A stretch of DNA of 64,000 bases from Cadophora sp. MPI-SDFR-AT-0126 (Eukaryota; Ascomycota; Leotiomycetes; Helotiales; Ploettnerulaceae): the NCBI GenBank assembly GCA_020747065.1, contig JAGMVK010000012.1, positions 1,178,001-1,242,000 of the forward strand. Direction: 5' to 3'. Shown piece after piece: positions 1 to 10,978 of this stretch; within the stretch, counting starts at the first letter, position 1; every line of letters starts with the position of its first letter. The position numbers were made by a program, and so were the translations under genes. The notes beneath the pieces were generated by a model, which saw only the letters and a list, made by a program, of their open reading frames with translations, made no database searches and was not told the DNA's origin.

Positions 1-198
1 TCGCGAAGGTTGAGTAGCCAGTGCTGCGGATTCGAAGCTTTTACATGCAGCTTGAATTTTATTTCCAAGGCCATCCACGTATACGTATCATCTGCTTCTG
101 TTCATTCAAGTTCGTCCCTCGGTTCTCCGGCTTTTCCAGCGTTCTCCAACTCCTTTCCACTCATTGCGCGGCGTATCAGGTGTTTGATGCCATTTGTA

Positions 199-786
199 TC
201 ACCCCGCCAGCGCCTTCCCAATCAACTCTTTACTCGTGTCCGACATGGGGATCTGTAGTGCCAATTCATGTCCCCTATCGCTCATCTTGCCCCAAGTTTT
301 TCTCAAAATATCGATAATCTTCTTCTCATCGTGCCCCTTCTCGAACGTCTCAAACTGGTCATCCAAAAACACCAAGCATGCCACATCTTCCAGTATCTGT
401 GTCTCCTCATTCTTCTTCAAATCCTCCTTCCGTATCAACTTTGCAACTTCTTCTGCTTCCTCCGCCGTGAAGTTACATCCCACACATATGGCAGATGCGA
501 GGTCTGCCTGACGTTTCTTGAGGAAGCTCCGCCAGTTTAGATACCCCCCTTTGGTCATCGGATATGAGTCGCGTTTGATCTCCCATCTGCGGAAGTGTTG
601 AGCTCGAATTGCGACTTTGAGGATAGGAGAGGCATTTGGGGCTCGTAGGTCTAGGTAGCGGGACATCTGCTGAGCGTAGTGTAGTTCGTATGGGACATCT
701 TTGCCGTCGACAATCGTGATGTTTGGATCTTGGGCGTGAGCTTCATCTATTAGGGCGATGGCTGCTTCGTAATTCTCTGCTGCCAT
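199..786 (-). CDS. DUF4202 family protein
   Basis: Single-exon ORF of 195 residues read from an ATG at 786. It matches the fungal/bacterial DUF4202 family, whose hallmark is a block like RAQHFRRWEIKRDSYP at about residues 61-76, followed by GYLNWR and acidic/histidine residues in a helical C-terminal half. The length is normal for this family. No signal peptide or membrane segment is visible, so a soluble protein is expected. The biochemical role of the family is not established; the conserved His/Arg/Asp residues suggest a phosphohydrolase-like or nucleotide-binding fold, but that is inference. No neighbour points to a pathway. The start is taken at the first ATG because the N-terminal helix that follows fits the family start. 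Confidence 0.85.
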   Translation of the reverse strand: MAAENYEAAIALIDEAHAQDPNITIVDGKDVPYELHYAQQMSRYLDLRAPNASPILKVAIRAQHFRRWEIKRDSYPMTKGGYLNWRSFLKKRQADLASAICVGCNFTAEEAEEVAKLIRKEDLKKNEETQILEDVACLVFLDDQFETFEKGHDEKKIIDILRKTWGKMSDRGHELALQIPMSDTSKELIGKALAG

Positions 787-1526
787 TACGATTGATGTAT
801 ATTGCTCAATGCAGAGATAAGGTACTTTTATTTGACAGTCTCTTTCACTGGGGGAATGTTTGCGTCAATGGCAGTGTCGCTGTGGTGTTGGGAACGGGCT
901 GAAGTCGAAAGCAGAGGGGCAGCTTTACGATGCGCCTTTGCGAGATCCGGATTGGCGGGGTACCCGCCACGTGACTGATGGCGCTTTCCAGCTGTTTCTT
1001 GGGCATGGGCATGTACTAGTTTCAAAAAAACAAAAAGATTACCACTTAGACGTGGAATCCAGAAGACATTGGCTAGGTATTCCTTAGGAGCCTTGCAGTT
1101 TTCAGCTGCGACGTTTTGTCCTATCCAGACGGCCTCGTCTGAATATCAAGCTTGAAAGGATAGATCATGAGAATTGCATTCGCCAAAGTTGCACAGCTAC
1201 CGTAAAAGTAGCATTTTCAAACTGGAAAGAGTCTTATCGAAGCTCTGGGATTAGCGAACGATATGCTATGTCTAGACTGACGTACAAGGACGACCGCTGA
1301 AAGATATAGCTTGCGAAACAATCTAGCGAGACTGTCCCAGAAAGTAAACAAACTTGCAATCTTCGACGACACTACCAAAGGAATGGACTGAATTCAAATA
1401 CACCACCCCAAACAAATTCCAATTACCCAAGAGATTCAAACGAGACCAACGCGTAGAAATTTATCAGAATCCGTCTCACCTCAAAATCTTCTCACCAACC
1501 ATTGCATACTGAACCAAGCACCATCT
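787..1526. other. intergenic, no gene seen
   Basis: Shared upstream and downstream space between the DUF4202 gene and the F-box gene. Both strands have frequent stops and no family-like translation. I see no repeat or RNA gene. Confidence 0.6.
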
Positions 1527-2147
1527 TCACCTCCACCTTCCATAGTATGTCGCCCTGAGATCATGAACTCTCCCAACCCTTCTAAGTTTCTCTTCCTTAC
1601 TTCTCAGATTCATGACTTTGCCAACTCTCCTCAACCTTCCATCCCAAAAATGCCTCTTCCTTTCAGATCGTCCCTCGCGCCTCTGATGTCTCTCATATCT
1701 CTCTCGGCTAATATATTTCCCCGATATGGGATCCAACATCAAGTCTTCTGGAGCCCAGTCTCTCAGTTGGAAGCAAAGTGGAACGTTTCCATCTGCTTGT
1801 TCGTACAGGCTGACGTGCTTGTGCATGTACCTATGGGACGGGTAGAGGTGTCTGCTGGATAGTCCGAGACAAGCTGAAGAGACGGGATCGAGGTGATCGA
1901 AGACTGACAATTTGATATCGTTCGGAAGAGTGGTGATATTAGTCCTATAAGATGTATCGGGGTAGTGAGTCGGATATGGTGGATCTGTATGCTGGCGTTA
2001 GGATCGTTGCACTCGACGCCGGTGTGTTTGCTTACCTCGATATCTGTTTCGATAAGAAGACGGCGCGTACTCGTACTCCACGGATCTGCTTGATCTGTGT
2101 CTTCGAGTCGATTTACGTCTTATCTCATAATCATAGTTCCATGCCAT
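1527..2147 (-). CDS. small F-box protein
   Basis: Two exons: 2147-2036 and 1984-1527, joined in phase 1, giving 189 residues. The second exon alone has no in-frame ATG near its start. Joining it to the upstream exon through a GTAAGC...ACAG intron of 51 nt supplies an ATG and a basic, Arg/Ser-rich leader. Residues about 56-95 then read as an F-box core (TLPNDIKLSVFDHLDP, SSACLGLSSRHLYP), the motif that binds Skp1 in SCF ubiquitin ligases. The C-terminal third is very rich in Arg and contains two similar LRRVG..(M/H)(N/D)LR units at about residues 158-185. No substrate-binding domain such as LRR or WD40 is present, as is usual for the short F-box proteins of Pezizomycotina. The function is inferred from the F-box only. 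Confidence 0.7.
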
Positions 2148-3214
2148 CTTCGACGGACGTACGGGTAAAATTGGTGGTCGCGTTCGTATAATCTTGATGT
2201 CCTAAGGACTTTTCCTGGCTGCGATACAATGAAAAGCAATGAGAGGCTTTGCCTGAATGTCCTGATAATGGTCTAAGATATATTCAGTGATCATGAATAC
2301 GTGAGGGGGTGGTTGTGACAGGGTCATTTCCACGACAGTCTTACACCAGCTCAGTTGCTTGTCATGAGAAGTCTACAACGAGTGGCTCAGGGGTTCAGTA
2401 AACACTTCAAACAGTCTTGCCTGCTCGGACAGTTAGAGCCTGCATTTCATGATTAAAGTGTAAAAAAGCATCGTTAGCTTCTGGACCGATCCACTTCAAT
2501 AAGACTTGGCAATGATTTGGTGGTTGCGGCCTTGCAAAATGCAGCAAACTCAGCTCGTATCTTCCCGCCATGGTGCGGTACATCATATATACAATTCAAG
2601 TCAAGCATTGTTTCGTGACCACAATCAGCCGCAGTGATAGTCATTAAACCATTACTGGTGGTATGGTCATCTCTCACGGGCTCTGATCCTCTGCGAAGTC
2701 CTCGTGACCTCGCAGATCAGCAGCCCCCTGAGACAGCTCGTGACCTTCACGTGATAAAGCTGTTCGCGTCTAGAAACCAGGCTTCAGCGAGCAGAGAGAA
2801 GTTAGAACATCTCTATTAGATATATTCATTGATGCATAATAATTTCCCACTAGGTAAATGCAGCGTTCACCTCATCACTAAAACCATTGGGTATTTGGCG
2901 CTTCACCACTTCCTCAATTTCAAGATCACAGCTACCGTATAGACAGATTATAGCCCCTTGAACTTCGTTGGCGCATTTCGAGTAGATTGACATTACTTTT
3001 CTCTAAGTGGCCATCATACAGATGGCGAATTGTCGTGAATAAAAAATGCATTCGCCAATTCTGATCAAAAGTCAAACTCTAACAGACTGTGCTTTTCACA
3101 CTCTCCAGACGATCACAAACAGAAATGACGGAACCAAAAGAACCCATGGCCGTCAGTTACATAAAGAAAAAGTAAATGACGAGGAACGACAGAATAAATT
3201 TCTGAAGATGGAAA
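2148..3214. other. intergenic, no gene seen
   Basis: Only short unrelated ORFs on both strands. No domain-like translation, RNA gene or repeat was recognised. Confidence 0.6.
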
Positions 3215-3403
3215 CTACAATGCATATCTCCATTCAGTAAGAACAAGTGCCGCAGGAGCAACAGTTACCAGCACGGAAAACATGGTCGAAGCAGCAGAAG
3301 CTGGAGAGCTTGACCATTTCATGAATGTAGAGAATTTCGACTCATTGTCTACGTGCTTTGGCTTGTATAGCTTTGAAGGAGGGCAGCAGAAGATCTCTGC
3401 CAT
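3215..3403 (-). CDS. doubtful small ORF, 62 residues
   Basis: A 62-residue ORF whose ATG sits in a good fungal context (AACAAAATGGC) behind a C/T-rich, gene-like leader. The protein begins MAEIFCCPPSKLYKP and ends in a hydrophobic Ala/Val stretch. I do not recognise it. A second reading frame inside it (complement 3317-3234) encodes a 27-residue peptide with six cysteines that ends CCSCGTCSY. The opposite strand also carries an ORF over the same bases. There is no homology evidence, so this may be chance. It is listed because the start context and local composition look more gene-like than the rest of this interval. Confidence 0.25.
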   Translation of the reverse strand: MAEIFCCPPSKLYKPKHVDNESKFSTFMKWSSSPASAASTMFSVLVTVAPAALVLTEWRYAL

Positions 3404-4204
3404 TTTGTTTATGAATGATTTGAAGGTGGGTGAAGTGGTTGGTGGATATGTAACGAGGGTCTGACGTGTTGATGAGTTGACAGGTAAATGAAGTAGCAGA
3501 GCCTCTATTGCAGCTTGGGCATTCTTTTAATTGTTGTAGAGAACTTCGAGGCAGTAGCTTCACTCTGTTCTCTGGAATTGAACATAGCTCGTGCACGTGT
3601 CCAATATCTCGCCAAAATAGAGGGCGGCCCCACCGAGCCAAACACTGAAGCGAGAAGCTCCCCCACATGTCAATACTGACGGACGGGGTGGGCCTACAGA
3701 GATTTAACAGCGTTGCGAAACTAGCACACAGGAATTTGTGATCAAGTTATGTACATACCCAAATGCCCTTTGGGTCCCATTGACTGCCTCCAAAATCAAT
3801 ACAAAGCAGATTCTGGGTATCATCGCTTCCTGTTACATTCGTGCGAAGGCTTCTCCACATCTTGTGACCTTGCACTTTAATCTATTAGATTAACAAACAA
3901 GCTTTTAAATTCTGGCAAATTTTCTGGAAGGTGCACTTTATGTTTGATATCCATCCACCCAATCAGATGGACCATGTACTCCAGATTTATCAATTACCCA
4001 ACCATTGTTCGTGTATCGGCAGTTGCTCTCGGTGGAGACGACGAAGCCGATGAAGATCTATTTTGATTGCCCTACCGTTTCTGCCGTGTTACCTCTTGTT
4101 CAGTGGCAGAAACTCGGTATATATCATCATGGGACGCCACTTGTTTCTACTCTGTCTGTTCTTCACACTTTCTCGCGCCGGCTGTCGTCAAAGTCAAACT
4201 CAAG
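3404..4204. other. intergenic upstream of DUF1996 gene
   Basis: Promoter region of the secreted DUF1996 gene. It holds a CCAAT box near 3958 (CACCCAATCAG), a TATA box at 4118-4124, and an upstream ATG at 4129 in another frame. A copy of the motif CCACCGAGCC lies at 3630-3639. Confidence 0.5.
4118..4124 (+). promoter_or_regulatory. TATA box of DUF1996 gene
   Basis: TATATAT lies 81 nt upstream of the chosen ATG at 4205. A transcript starting 30 nt or more downstream would skip the out-of-frame ATG at 4129 and begin translation at the ATG that opens a signal peptide. Confidence 0.45.
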
Positions 4205-5464
4205 ATGCAGTTGAACTCTCTCCTCGTACTCGCGCTCTATGCGCTTGGAGCTGTCTCCCAAGCAATGCTCCGGTTTGCTTGTTCCCAACTGGTTGTTGAG
4301 CGTCTCGATCCAATCGGTAACCCTGGACTACTGCCTTCCACCCATCTCCACCAGATTGCTGGCGGTAACTCGTTCAATGCCTCGATGGAGGCTGGTGCCC
4401 ACGACACTGTTGGACTGTCTTCTTGCACCTCTTGCACATTCAGCGAAGACTTTTCGAATTACTGGACAGCCGTGTTATACTTCAGAGCTCGCAATGGAAC
4501 ATACAAACGCGTACCACAGATGGCGAATCAGGGCTTGACGCAGCAGGGTGGATTAACTGTATATTACATTCCTCCTTACGACGGAAAGTCGAAAGTCACT
4601 GCTTTCAAACCTGTGAGTCCGAATTATCATCTTCAGTGAAATGAGTCTAATGAGTTCCAGGGGTTCCGTATGCTGGTCGGAGACCCTATGATCCGCTCGG
4701 CGTCTGCTGCTCCAAAGGGGGTGTGTCATCGTTGCTTTGGAAAAAACCAACAGCCATTTGGAGGTGCTCCCTGCACAGGAGCTGACACATCTGAACTTCC
4801 CAAGGGTACTTGCCTTGGTGGAATTCGCGAGACGATCATGTTCCCAACGTGAGATATATTTTTATCATTACGAACTAGACGTTCCTTCAAGATGAAGTGT
4901 AGAGCATTTGCTGACCTGTATTTCTGAAGTTGCTGGGATGGCAAGAATCTGGACTCACCAGACCATCGGACTCACGTGGCATACCCTAGCAGCGGCTCTT
5001 TTGAATCGGGTGGCCCTTGTCCTTCAACCCACCCGGTCAAGCTTCCTCAAGTTATGTTCGAAGTCATGTGGGACACCAGCCAGTTCAACGACAAGAGTAT
5101 CTGGCCGACTGATGGATCCCAACCATTTGTCTATTCCATGGGCGACGCGTAGGTCTAGGTTCCAATTTTAAGCGTATCTACTGATGCATGTTGTAGCACC
5201 GGATATGGAAACCACGGGGATTATCTCTTCGGGTGGAAAGGCGACAGTTTGCAGAAAGCTTTGGACGCGAGATGCAATCTTGACAAGTGCTCCCAAACAC
5301 CTTCTCAATCTGCCGCGAACTCCATCAAATGCCAGAAGCAATCGCCTATCAATGAACCTGTTGATGGATGTAAGTTACAGTTGTATTACTAACAATTGAT
5401 GTAATTCTGACACAAACCGATAGGGCTTACCACACTTCCTGGAAATGTTCCACTCACTTACTAG
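4205..5464 (+). CDS. secreted DUF1996 domain protein
   Basis: Five exons: 4205-4612, 4661-4848, 4930-5148, 5197-5369 and 5424-5464. All joins keep frame, giving 342 residues. Residues 1-19 form a classic signal peptide ([20 protein letters not shown]). The rest is a DUF1996 domain: an N-terminal RLDPIGNPG block, the HQIAGGNSF segment, PMIRS, and the diagnostic [12 protein letters not shown] followed by HVAYP. About eight cysteines suggest disulphides in an extracellular protein. DUF1996 proteins are abundant in fungal secretomes. Some carry WSC modules, but none is present here. The enzymatic role is unknown. The start at 4205 is chosen because it gives the signal peptide; the longer in-frame ORF upstream has none. 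Introns are 48, 81, 48 and 54 nt. Confidence 0.9.
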
Positions 5465-5954
5465 GAAGATCTACATGGCTTCCACATTTGGTGAGCGGCT
5501 AAGATGCTGATGGTTCGGTTATACTTTGGAGAAGAGACTTGAATCTTTCACATGTGGTTTCATTTGTAATCAGGTTGTATTTGTTGCTCGAATAAGTGTA
5601 ACTTGTCTATCTCTAACTTCAGTGACAATTCCGGTTGCAGACCAATTGAAAACTCATTCAAAATGAAGAGTAAAATAAAAAGTGTACACTAGAATGACAC
5701 TTGCTTCATTTCTCTGGGTCATTAGTGGACTGCGTTGGCGCGAGGTCTCGTCGCCGTGAGAGACAAAGCAGCGGCAACTAGGAACAGCAATGAATTCTTC
5801 GAGGTAAGTATCAAAGAAAGAAGTCCATTAAATTCAAGCGAAGGGATATATTAAAGTATATTCGTACATGCTGCCAATCTCACCAAATTGACGTTCATCG
5901 TTGTGAATAAGAAAGGACCTCCTTCCCTTTGAACCAAACCATGAAATCCACCAC
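5465..5954. other. convergent 3' region, no gene seen
   Basis: Between the 3' ends of the DUF1996 gene and the amino-acid permease. It is AT-rich, with no supported ORF or repeat. Confidence 0.6.
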
Positions 5955-8190
5955 CTAGAAGAACTTATGCAACAGCCTCTTCCATGTCGGCCACGCTGCA
6001 ACCTCCGCACGGAATGCGTTGATAGCCTCCCAATCCAGCTCGCGACGGCCAGTATCCACATCCATCTGCGCTGTACGGAGCCAGCCCTCACGCTTCCACA
6101 GAAACCCGATGGCCCAAAAGAAGAGGATGACTGGGACTGTAAGGAATGCCTGGAAGAAGCCTTCTGCATCGTTAAGGTCGCCGTTGTTTCCTGGTGGGGC
6201 GATGGCGACGTAGAACTGTGTAGTGCTGTTAGCTTGTTTGTTGCAATGGGAGAAGAGAGGAGGAGGAGCGTGAAGCGGAGGCGGAAGGAGAAGAACAAAA
6301 AACGTACCTGAGCGATGAGCACGATGATGCAAAGACCGAGTCCGATCCAGGATCCCACAACGCCAAAGACAGCTCTGAAAGGGATCTCATCGACAGTATG
6401 CCCGTGATAAGCCCAAGCTTTGCGGAAGCGAATGTGTGCTAGGCAGATGGATCCCCATGTAAAGAGAGCCGACAAAGCAGATAGAGAGAGGAGCCAGTTG
6501 AACACCACTTCTCCCTGTGCATCTAGATTAACATATGCCAGAGCTCCGCATATCAGAATAATCAAAACAGAGGGCAAAGGACGACCGGATTTATCAACGT
6601 AGGTGAACAGCTGTGGCGCGTATCCTTCTTGAGCAAGCGCAGTGAGCGTGCGTGATCCTCCGTAAACGCAAGAGACGCCGATGGACAGGACAGAGACGAG
6701 GATAATGACATTGAGGTAATGATCGAAGCCATTCAGGCCAGCGTAGCGAGCAGCGAGCACGAACGGCGACGCGCCTTCAGCGTAGGGGTTCTCGGCACCA
6801 AGGAGGTTCTCATCGTTCGATGCGACTAGGAGACCGACGAAGAACAACCCTAGGATGTAGAAGAGTGTGATTCGCCAGAAGACTTGCTTGATAGCGCCTG
6901 GGAGGGACTTCACCGGGTTGGAAGATTCAGCAGCTGCGAGACCGACGACTGTTTGAAAAATTTGAAATTAGCAACCTAATTTTGGGAATAGAGGGAAGGT
7001 AGAATACCTACGTTCGGTCCCGTCAAACGAGAAAGCAGCAGTGACGAAGACGGCACAGAAGCCCTTGAAGCCATTACGGAACGCTCCAGGATCGTTCCAA
7101 AGACGCGCACCCCAGTATGAATCATATCGACCGTCTGATGGACCGCCTCCCAATACCAGAATGAGAGCAATGATCATAAAGATGACTTGTAGTTTAGTCA
7201 GTATCTTCTTCTACCCGTACTTCCATCGTTTCGGACAAAGAAAATCGGTAACGCAGGTGAGTAAGACTCACCGATAGTAAAAAGCTTAAGGCAAGACGAC
7301 CAAAACTCTTCTTCGGCATACCCAAGAGTCCCGAAAATATTGATTAGGATAATAGCAACCCAGAATACAGTGATCCAAACTGCTATAGAGACGTCTCGAG
7401 CACCAGGCCAGTACTGCAGTGTCAAACCGCACACCGTGAGCTCGAGAGGCAAAACGATAGCCCACTGCAGGTAATTAGCATTGATGATATTAACAGATGC
7501 GGGAAGTGTTTATTTGGAAGACATAGTTCCAGCCCATGGCAAAGCCACAAGACGGGTCAATGAACCGCGTCGAGTAAGTGTAGAAGCCACCGGATACGGG
7601 ATACATGACAGCGAGTTCACCGAGAGCGTACACGACGTTGAACATCATTATGCCAATGATGCTGAAGTCGATCAGAAGAGATGCAGGACCCTGGGCGTAG
7701 GAGTTAGCTTTCGCCAATCATGGGGTCTAGAAGTGGATTGAATCGCTTAGCTTTCTTAAAGTTCGGGAAGAGATGGATTACTTACCCCGGTAGACAGAGC
7801 ACCGCCGGAGCCAACGAAGAAACCAGCACCGATAGAACCGCCTTAAGATCACAAGTCAGCCACAGGGCGATCCAGCAAATAAGAAACATCTTTTCCTACT
7901 ATCGATGTGAACTTACCAATAGCAATCATATGCAAGTGACGGCTTTTCATAGAACGATCAAGCTCAACAAGCCCATGTCCATAGCTGCGCTTCTTGAAAG
8001 ACTCGAAGTTGAGGCCATTCCTGGTATAGAAATTCTCATCTCGTACAGTGCCATCCCAGGCGCCAGCCTCAGGTGTGTATCCGGCTGTATTGCTGTGGTC
8101 GAGTTTGGGAGAGCCGGCCGAAGAGTTGTCGTGACCCACGCCTCCGAGACCTTTCTCGTTGTCGTTTGCGACTGGCAATTGGCTCGCCAT
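5955..8190 (-). CDS. amino-acid permease, YAT/APC family
   Basis: Seven exons: 8190-7917, 7841-7786, 7690-7523, 7464-7272, 7185-7012, 6948-6308 and 6215-5955. They join to 588 residues. The hydrophilic N-terminus (about 85 residues) leads into the APC signature HMIAIGGSIGAGFFVGSGGA, then FAMGWNY and LPLEL, and about twelve membrane helices. This is the architecture of fungal plasma-membrane amino-acid/H+ symporters such as Gap1, Agp and Can1. The substrate range cannot be read from sequence. The C-terminal tail ends TWKRLLHKFF. One oddity is exon 3: the family normally reads MGWNY-x-F-Q-W, and here the expected donor after Phe-Gln is CAAATAAAC rather than a GT site. The only in-phase GT donor (at 7522) removes Val-Phe-Gln. 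Splicing here may be weak or altered. Confidence 0.85.
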
Positions 8191-9208
8191 GGTGAGCGTG
8201 TATTATTGACGTGTGTAACTTTGACTCTGATGTGGAAACAGTTGTGCTGCGGAATAAAGGGGTTCACTTAAGTATCAAAGGATACTTGATGAAGCCCGAA
8301 AAGTATGTCGATTTCGTCTCAATTGAGCCTCAGCGGCACGAGCGGAACGGAAAGATAGAGAAAAAAGCAGGGGGAAGGAAACTTACTTAACAACTTGCGA
8401 CGAGTTTCCTCACCATCATGCCCAGATTCCCAAGCCCGTGTCGAAGCGTGAACCACAGTTGTGAAATTCCAGAATCACAACCCAACACCAACGCCGAGAA
8501 GTGGGGTAAAGAATTGCCAGGTCTTGGACGACAAGCACAAAATCACAAGTAAGATGATACTACGGGTATTGGAATTGCTGACAAAGTGACAGCATCTTGG
8601 GCATCTTGGATGTCTTCTTGACCTTCCATGCCCGTAAACATGTGGTCCGCCAATCACTAGGCCTGCCTATGTCCGGCTCGGTTGTGGCGCCGAGAAATTG
8701 GGAAGAGGTTGGCCGACGTAAGGGACGCGATTAACGTGATTATTAGCTAACAAACATTGGCGCAGACCGCACCAAGAACTTAAGTGATGAGCTCGAGTGA
8801 CGACGAAGTTAGAACCCGTGCAATGGGAAGCGAGGGCTGGGAGGCAAGGCTGTGATCAGTGCTCCTCTTCTACACACCATCCTCGAGGCTACGGATGGCC
8901 AAGATTAGCCTAGCCCGTCTTTCACTGGGCCACATATAAATGGGCAGTGGTCCTATGATGAAACTGTTTTTTGAAGAACGTGAGGAATGCTAAGAGTCCA
9001 AGACGCTGGTCAACTTGAGTTTCATACTAGGAAGGCTCTCAAGGCAAAGTTTTGGAGCATGTGGAACTGATTTGCTATGTCAAGTCATTTCTACTGAACT
9101 TCAAAATAAGCCCCCGAAAGTCCCGAGACAGACATACCACATTAAAAAAGAAAAGCAAACAGAGATCCGAAAAAATCCCACATCACCCAAGATCCATCGT
9201 CCCTTATA
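8191..9208. other. permease promoter and ankyrin 3' flank
   Basis: Intergenic. There is a CATATAAATG TATA-like string near 8933. No ORF with family-like content was found on either strand. Confidence 0.55.
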
Positions 9209-10978
9209 TCAAGAAGAATCGAATGCCCCCTTTGCCGACTCATCATCACCCAACAATCTTTTCCAAATAGTCCTTTTCCTGCTCTCCCTTCCGACCTTCC
9301 ACCAACTCTCAAACCACGGTTTCCACGGCTTTGGGTCACTCTCTTCTTCAGTCCTCGCCCACTGGTTTGCGTTCGCAAGCTCTCCTGGCGAAGCTTCATA
9401 GCGATTGTATGAGTGCAACCATACCCAGTTGACTCCTGGTAGCTCACGCCACCAGGTGAGCAACTCCCAATTGATCTCCTTACATCCAGCAAGGTAATGC
9501 AGTGCAGTATTCCCATGGACATCTTGGACTTCTATGTCCTCGATTCCTTGACTCCAAAGATACTTCACCATCGCCGTTTGCTTCTCGCAGTCCTCCTCGC
9601 TGAAATCAACGTCTGGTAGGAAGCCTGGACTAACAGAATATGGACGACGGGCAAAGATGTCGTTGTGAGCACGAAGATCCCGCGACTCGTGGATTGATTT
9701 GCAGATTATTTCGGAATGCCTCTGCACTTGAGAGGCATTGGCGGGCATGCACGCAATGTGCAGTAACGTATGGCCGAGTGCCGTCTCGCCCGCAGTTCGC
9801 AATGGCGTTTGAGCACTGACGTGTTTGAGTAGGTCGAGATCGAGTGTCGCGACCGCGAAGTGCAGGATGTGTGCATTATACACGGGAGTCCGTATCTCGA
9901 GATTGATATTAGGTTGTTGACATAGGATATCGAATGCAATTTGATCGAATGTAGTGTGGTAAATGATCGTTGCCATGGCAGGCGTGAAGCAGCGGGTTGG
10001 ATTGGCGAGCGGCATGGTGTTAGGATCAAATCCATATTCCAGTACACGCTCGAGCATTTGATAATCTCGAGTCTGGAGAGCGGCGTGTATTGGACTTGAC
10101 ACACTGAGGCTGCTTGACGTAGGAGGATTCGGGACTTCAGACTGCGGCTTCGTCCAAAAAGTGCGTTCTGCGCCTGCTTCCATGAGTCGGTCGAATATTT
10201 CAATCGAACCCGATCTCGCGGCTTCTACCAAGGAAGGCATCGATTCCCCATGGTGATGATAATTCGCTCGGGTAAACCCTTCCTCGCACCAGAATGGCGC
10301 AACTCCCTCGCAAAATCTATCCTCGACTTCCTCCCGAGTGACGGTAGAGAGTTGTGGAAGATCCATCAGATTCAACAAAGCGTCTCTTGTTGCGACGTCT
10401 TTCTGCCCATCTGATGGCACAGGTGGTCGGAATCGCAAGAACAGCGCTGAGTATATTTCCGATGCCCAGAGAGGAATTCCGTTCGGATCAGCATCTGCCT
10501 CGAGGAGTATTTCGACATTGTCAGGTAGACGAGCACGAATCGCTTCCATCAATGGAGTCGTGATGCCGATCCCTTCTGGGCAGTATCGAATGCTGTGCGG
10601 TCCAAAATTCGAAGAGCCCAGATACTTAACTCGTGTAAGATCTGTTGAAAGTCCTGGTGGTGGAGAATTCTGCGGTCCATAGTAAGCCCGATTAAAGCAA
10701 CCAGGAAATCTGGGACGCTCCGGTAAGGTCTCGTCCTTGCTCAACTCAATGACCGCTTTCAAAATGCGACTATCGGGCTCTCGAGCGGCCTTCATTGACG
10801 GTCCCAGATCAATGACATCGCAATTCTCGAAGTACTCGTCGGGAATTTGGACATCTCGATGCATTTTGAGATTTTCATGATTTTCATCATCGGAGTCGAC
10901 GTCCATGGGGATATCGTGGTCGTCATCGTGAATTGATTCATCTGCAAGTGTTACTGACGAGGCCCGGGAGGAAGCCAT
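9209..10978 (-). CDS. ankyrin-repeat protein
   Basis: Uninterrupted ORF of 589 residues with no intron. After a Ser/Asp-rich start (residues 1-50) there are scattered, degenerate ankyrin units. These include TPLMEAIRARLPDNVEILLE at about 141-160 followed by ADADPNG, SLVEAARSGSIEIFDRLMEA near 250, SPIHAALQTRDYQMLERVLE near 295 followed by FDPN, LLHIACMPAN, and GNTALHYLAG near 500. No signal peptide, membrane segment, NACHT or F-box is visible. Such proteins are common in Pezizomycotina and act as protein-interaction scaffolds, but no partner can be named. The repeats are more divergent than in the long ankyrin arrays of NLRs. The first ATG is used. Confidence 0.8.
   Translation of the reverse strand: MASSRASSVTLADESIHDDDHDIPMDVDSDDENHENLKMHRDVQIPDEYFENCDVIDLGPSMKAAREPDSRILKAVIELSKDETLPERPRFPGCFNRAYYGPQNSPPPGLSTDLTRVKYLGSSNFGPHSIRYCPEGIGITTPLMEAIRARLPDNVEILLEADADPNGIPLWASEIYSALFLRFRPPVPSDGQKDVATRDALLNLMDLPQLSTVTREEVEDRFCEGVAPFWCEEGFTRANYHHHGESMPSLVEAARSGSIEIFDRLMEAGAERTFWTKPQSEVPNPPTSSSLSVSSPIHAALQTRDYQMLERVLEYGFDPNTMPLANPTRCFTPAMATIIYHTTFDQIAFDILCQQPNINLEIRTPVYNAHILHFAVATLDLDLLKHVSAQTPLRTAGETALGHTLLHIACMPANASQVQRHSEIICKSIHESRDLRAHNDIFARRPYSVSPGFLPDVDFSEEDCEKQTAMVKYLWSQGIEDIEVQDVHGNTALHYLAGCKEINWELLTWWRELPGVNWVWLHSYNRYEASPGELANANQWARTEEESDPKPWKPWFESWWKVGRESRKRTIWKRLLGDDESAKGAFDSS

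Noticed and set aside
5834..6307. Read-through extension of the permease frame past 6308
   Set aside because: It runs into a GTACGT donor. The conserved C-terminal YVAIAPP...HKFF exon starts at 6215, so this is intron sequence.
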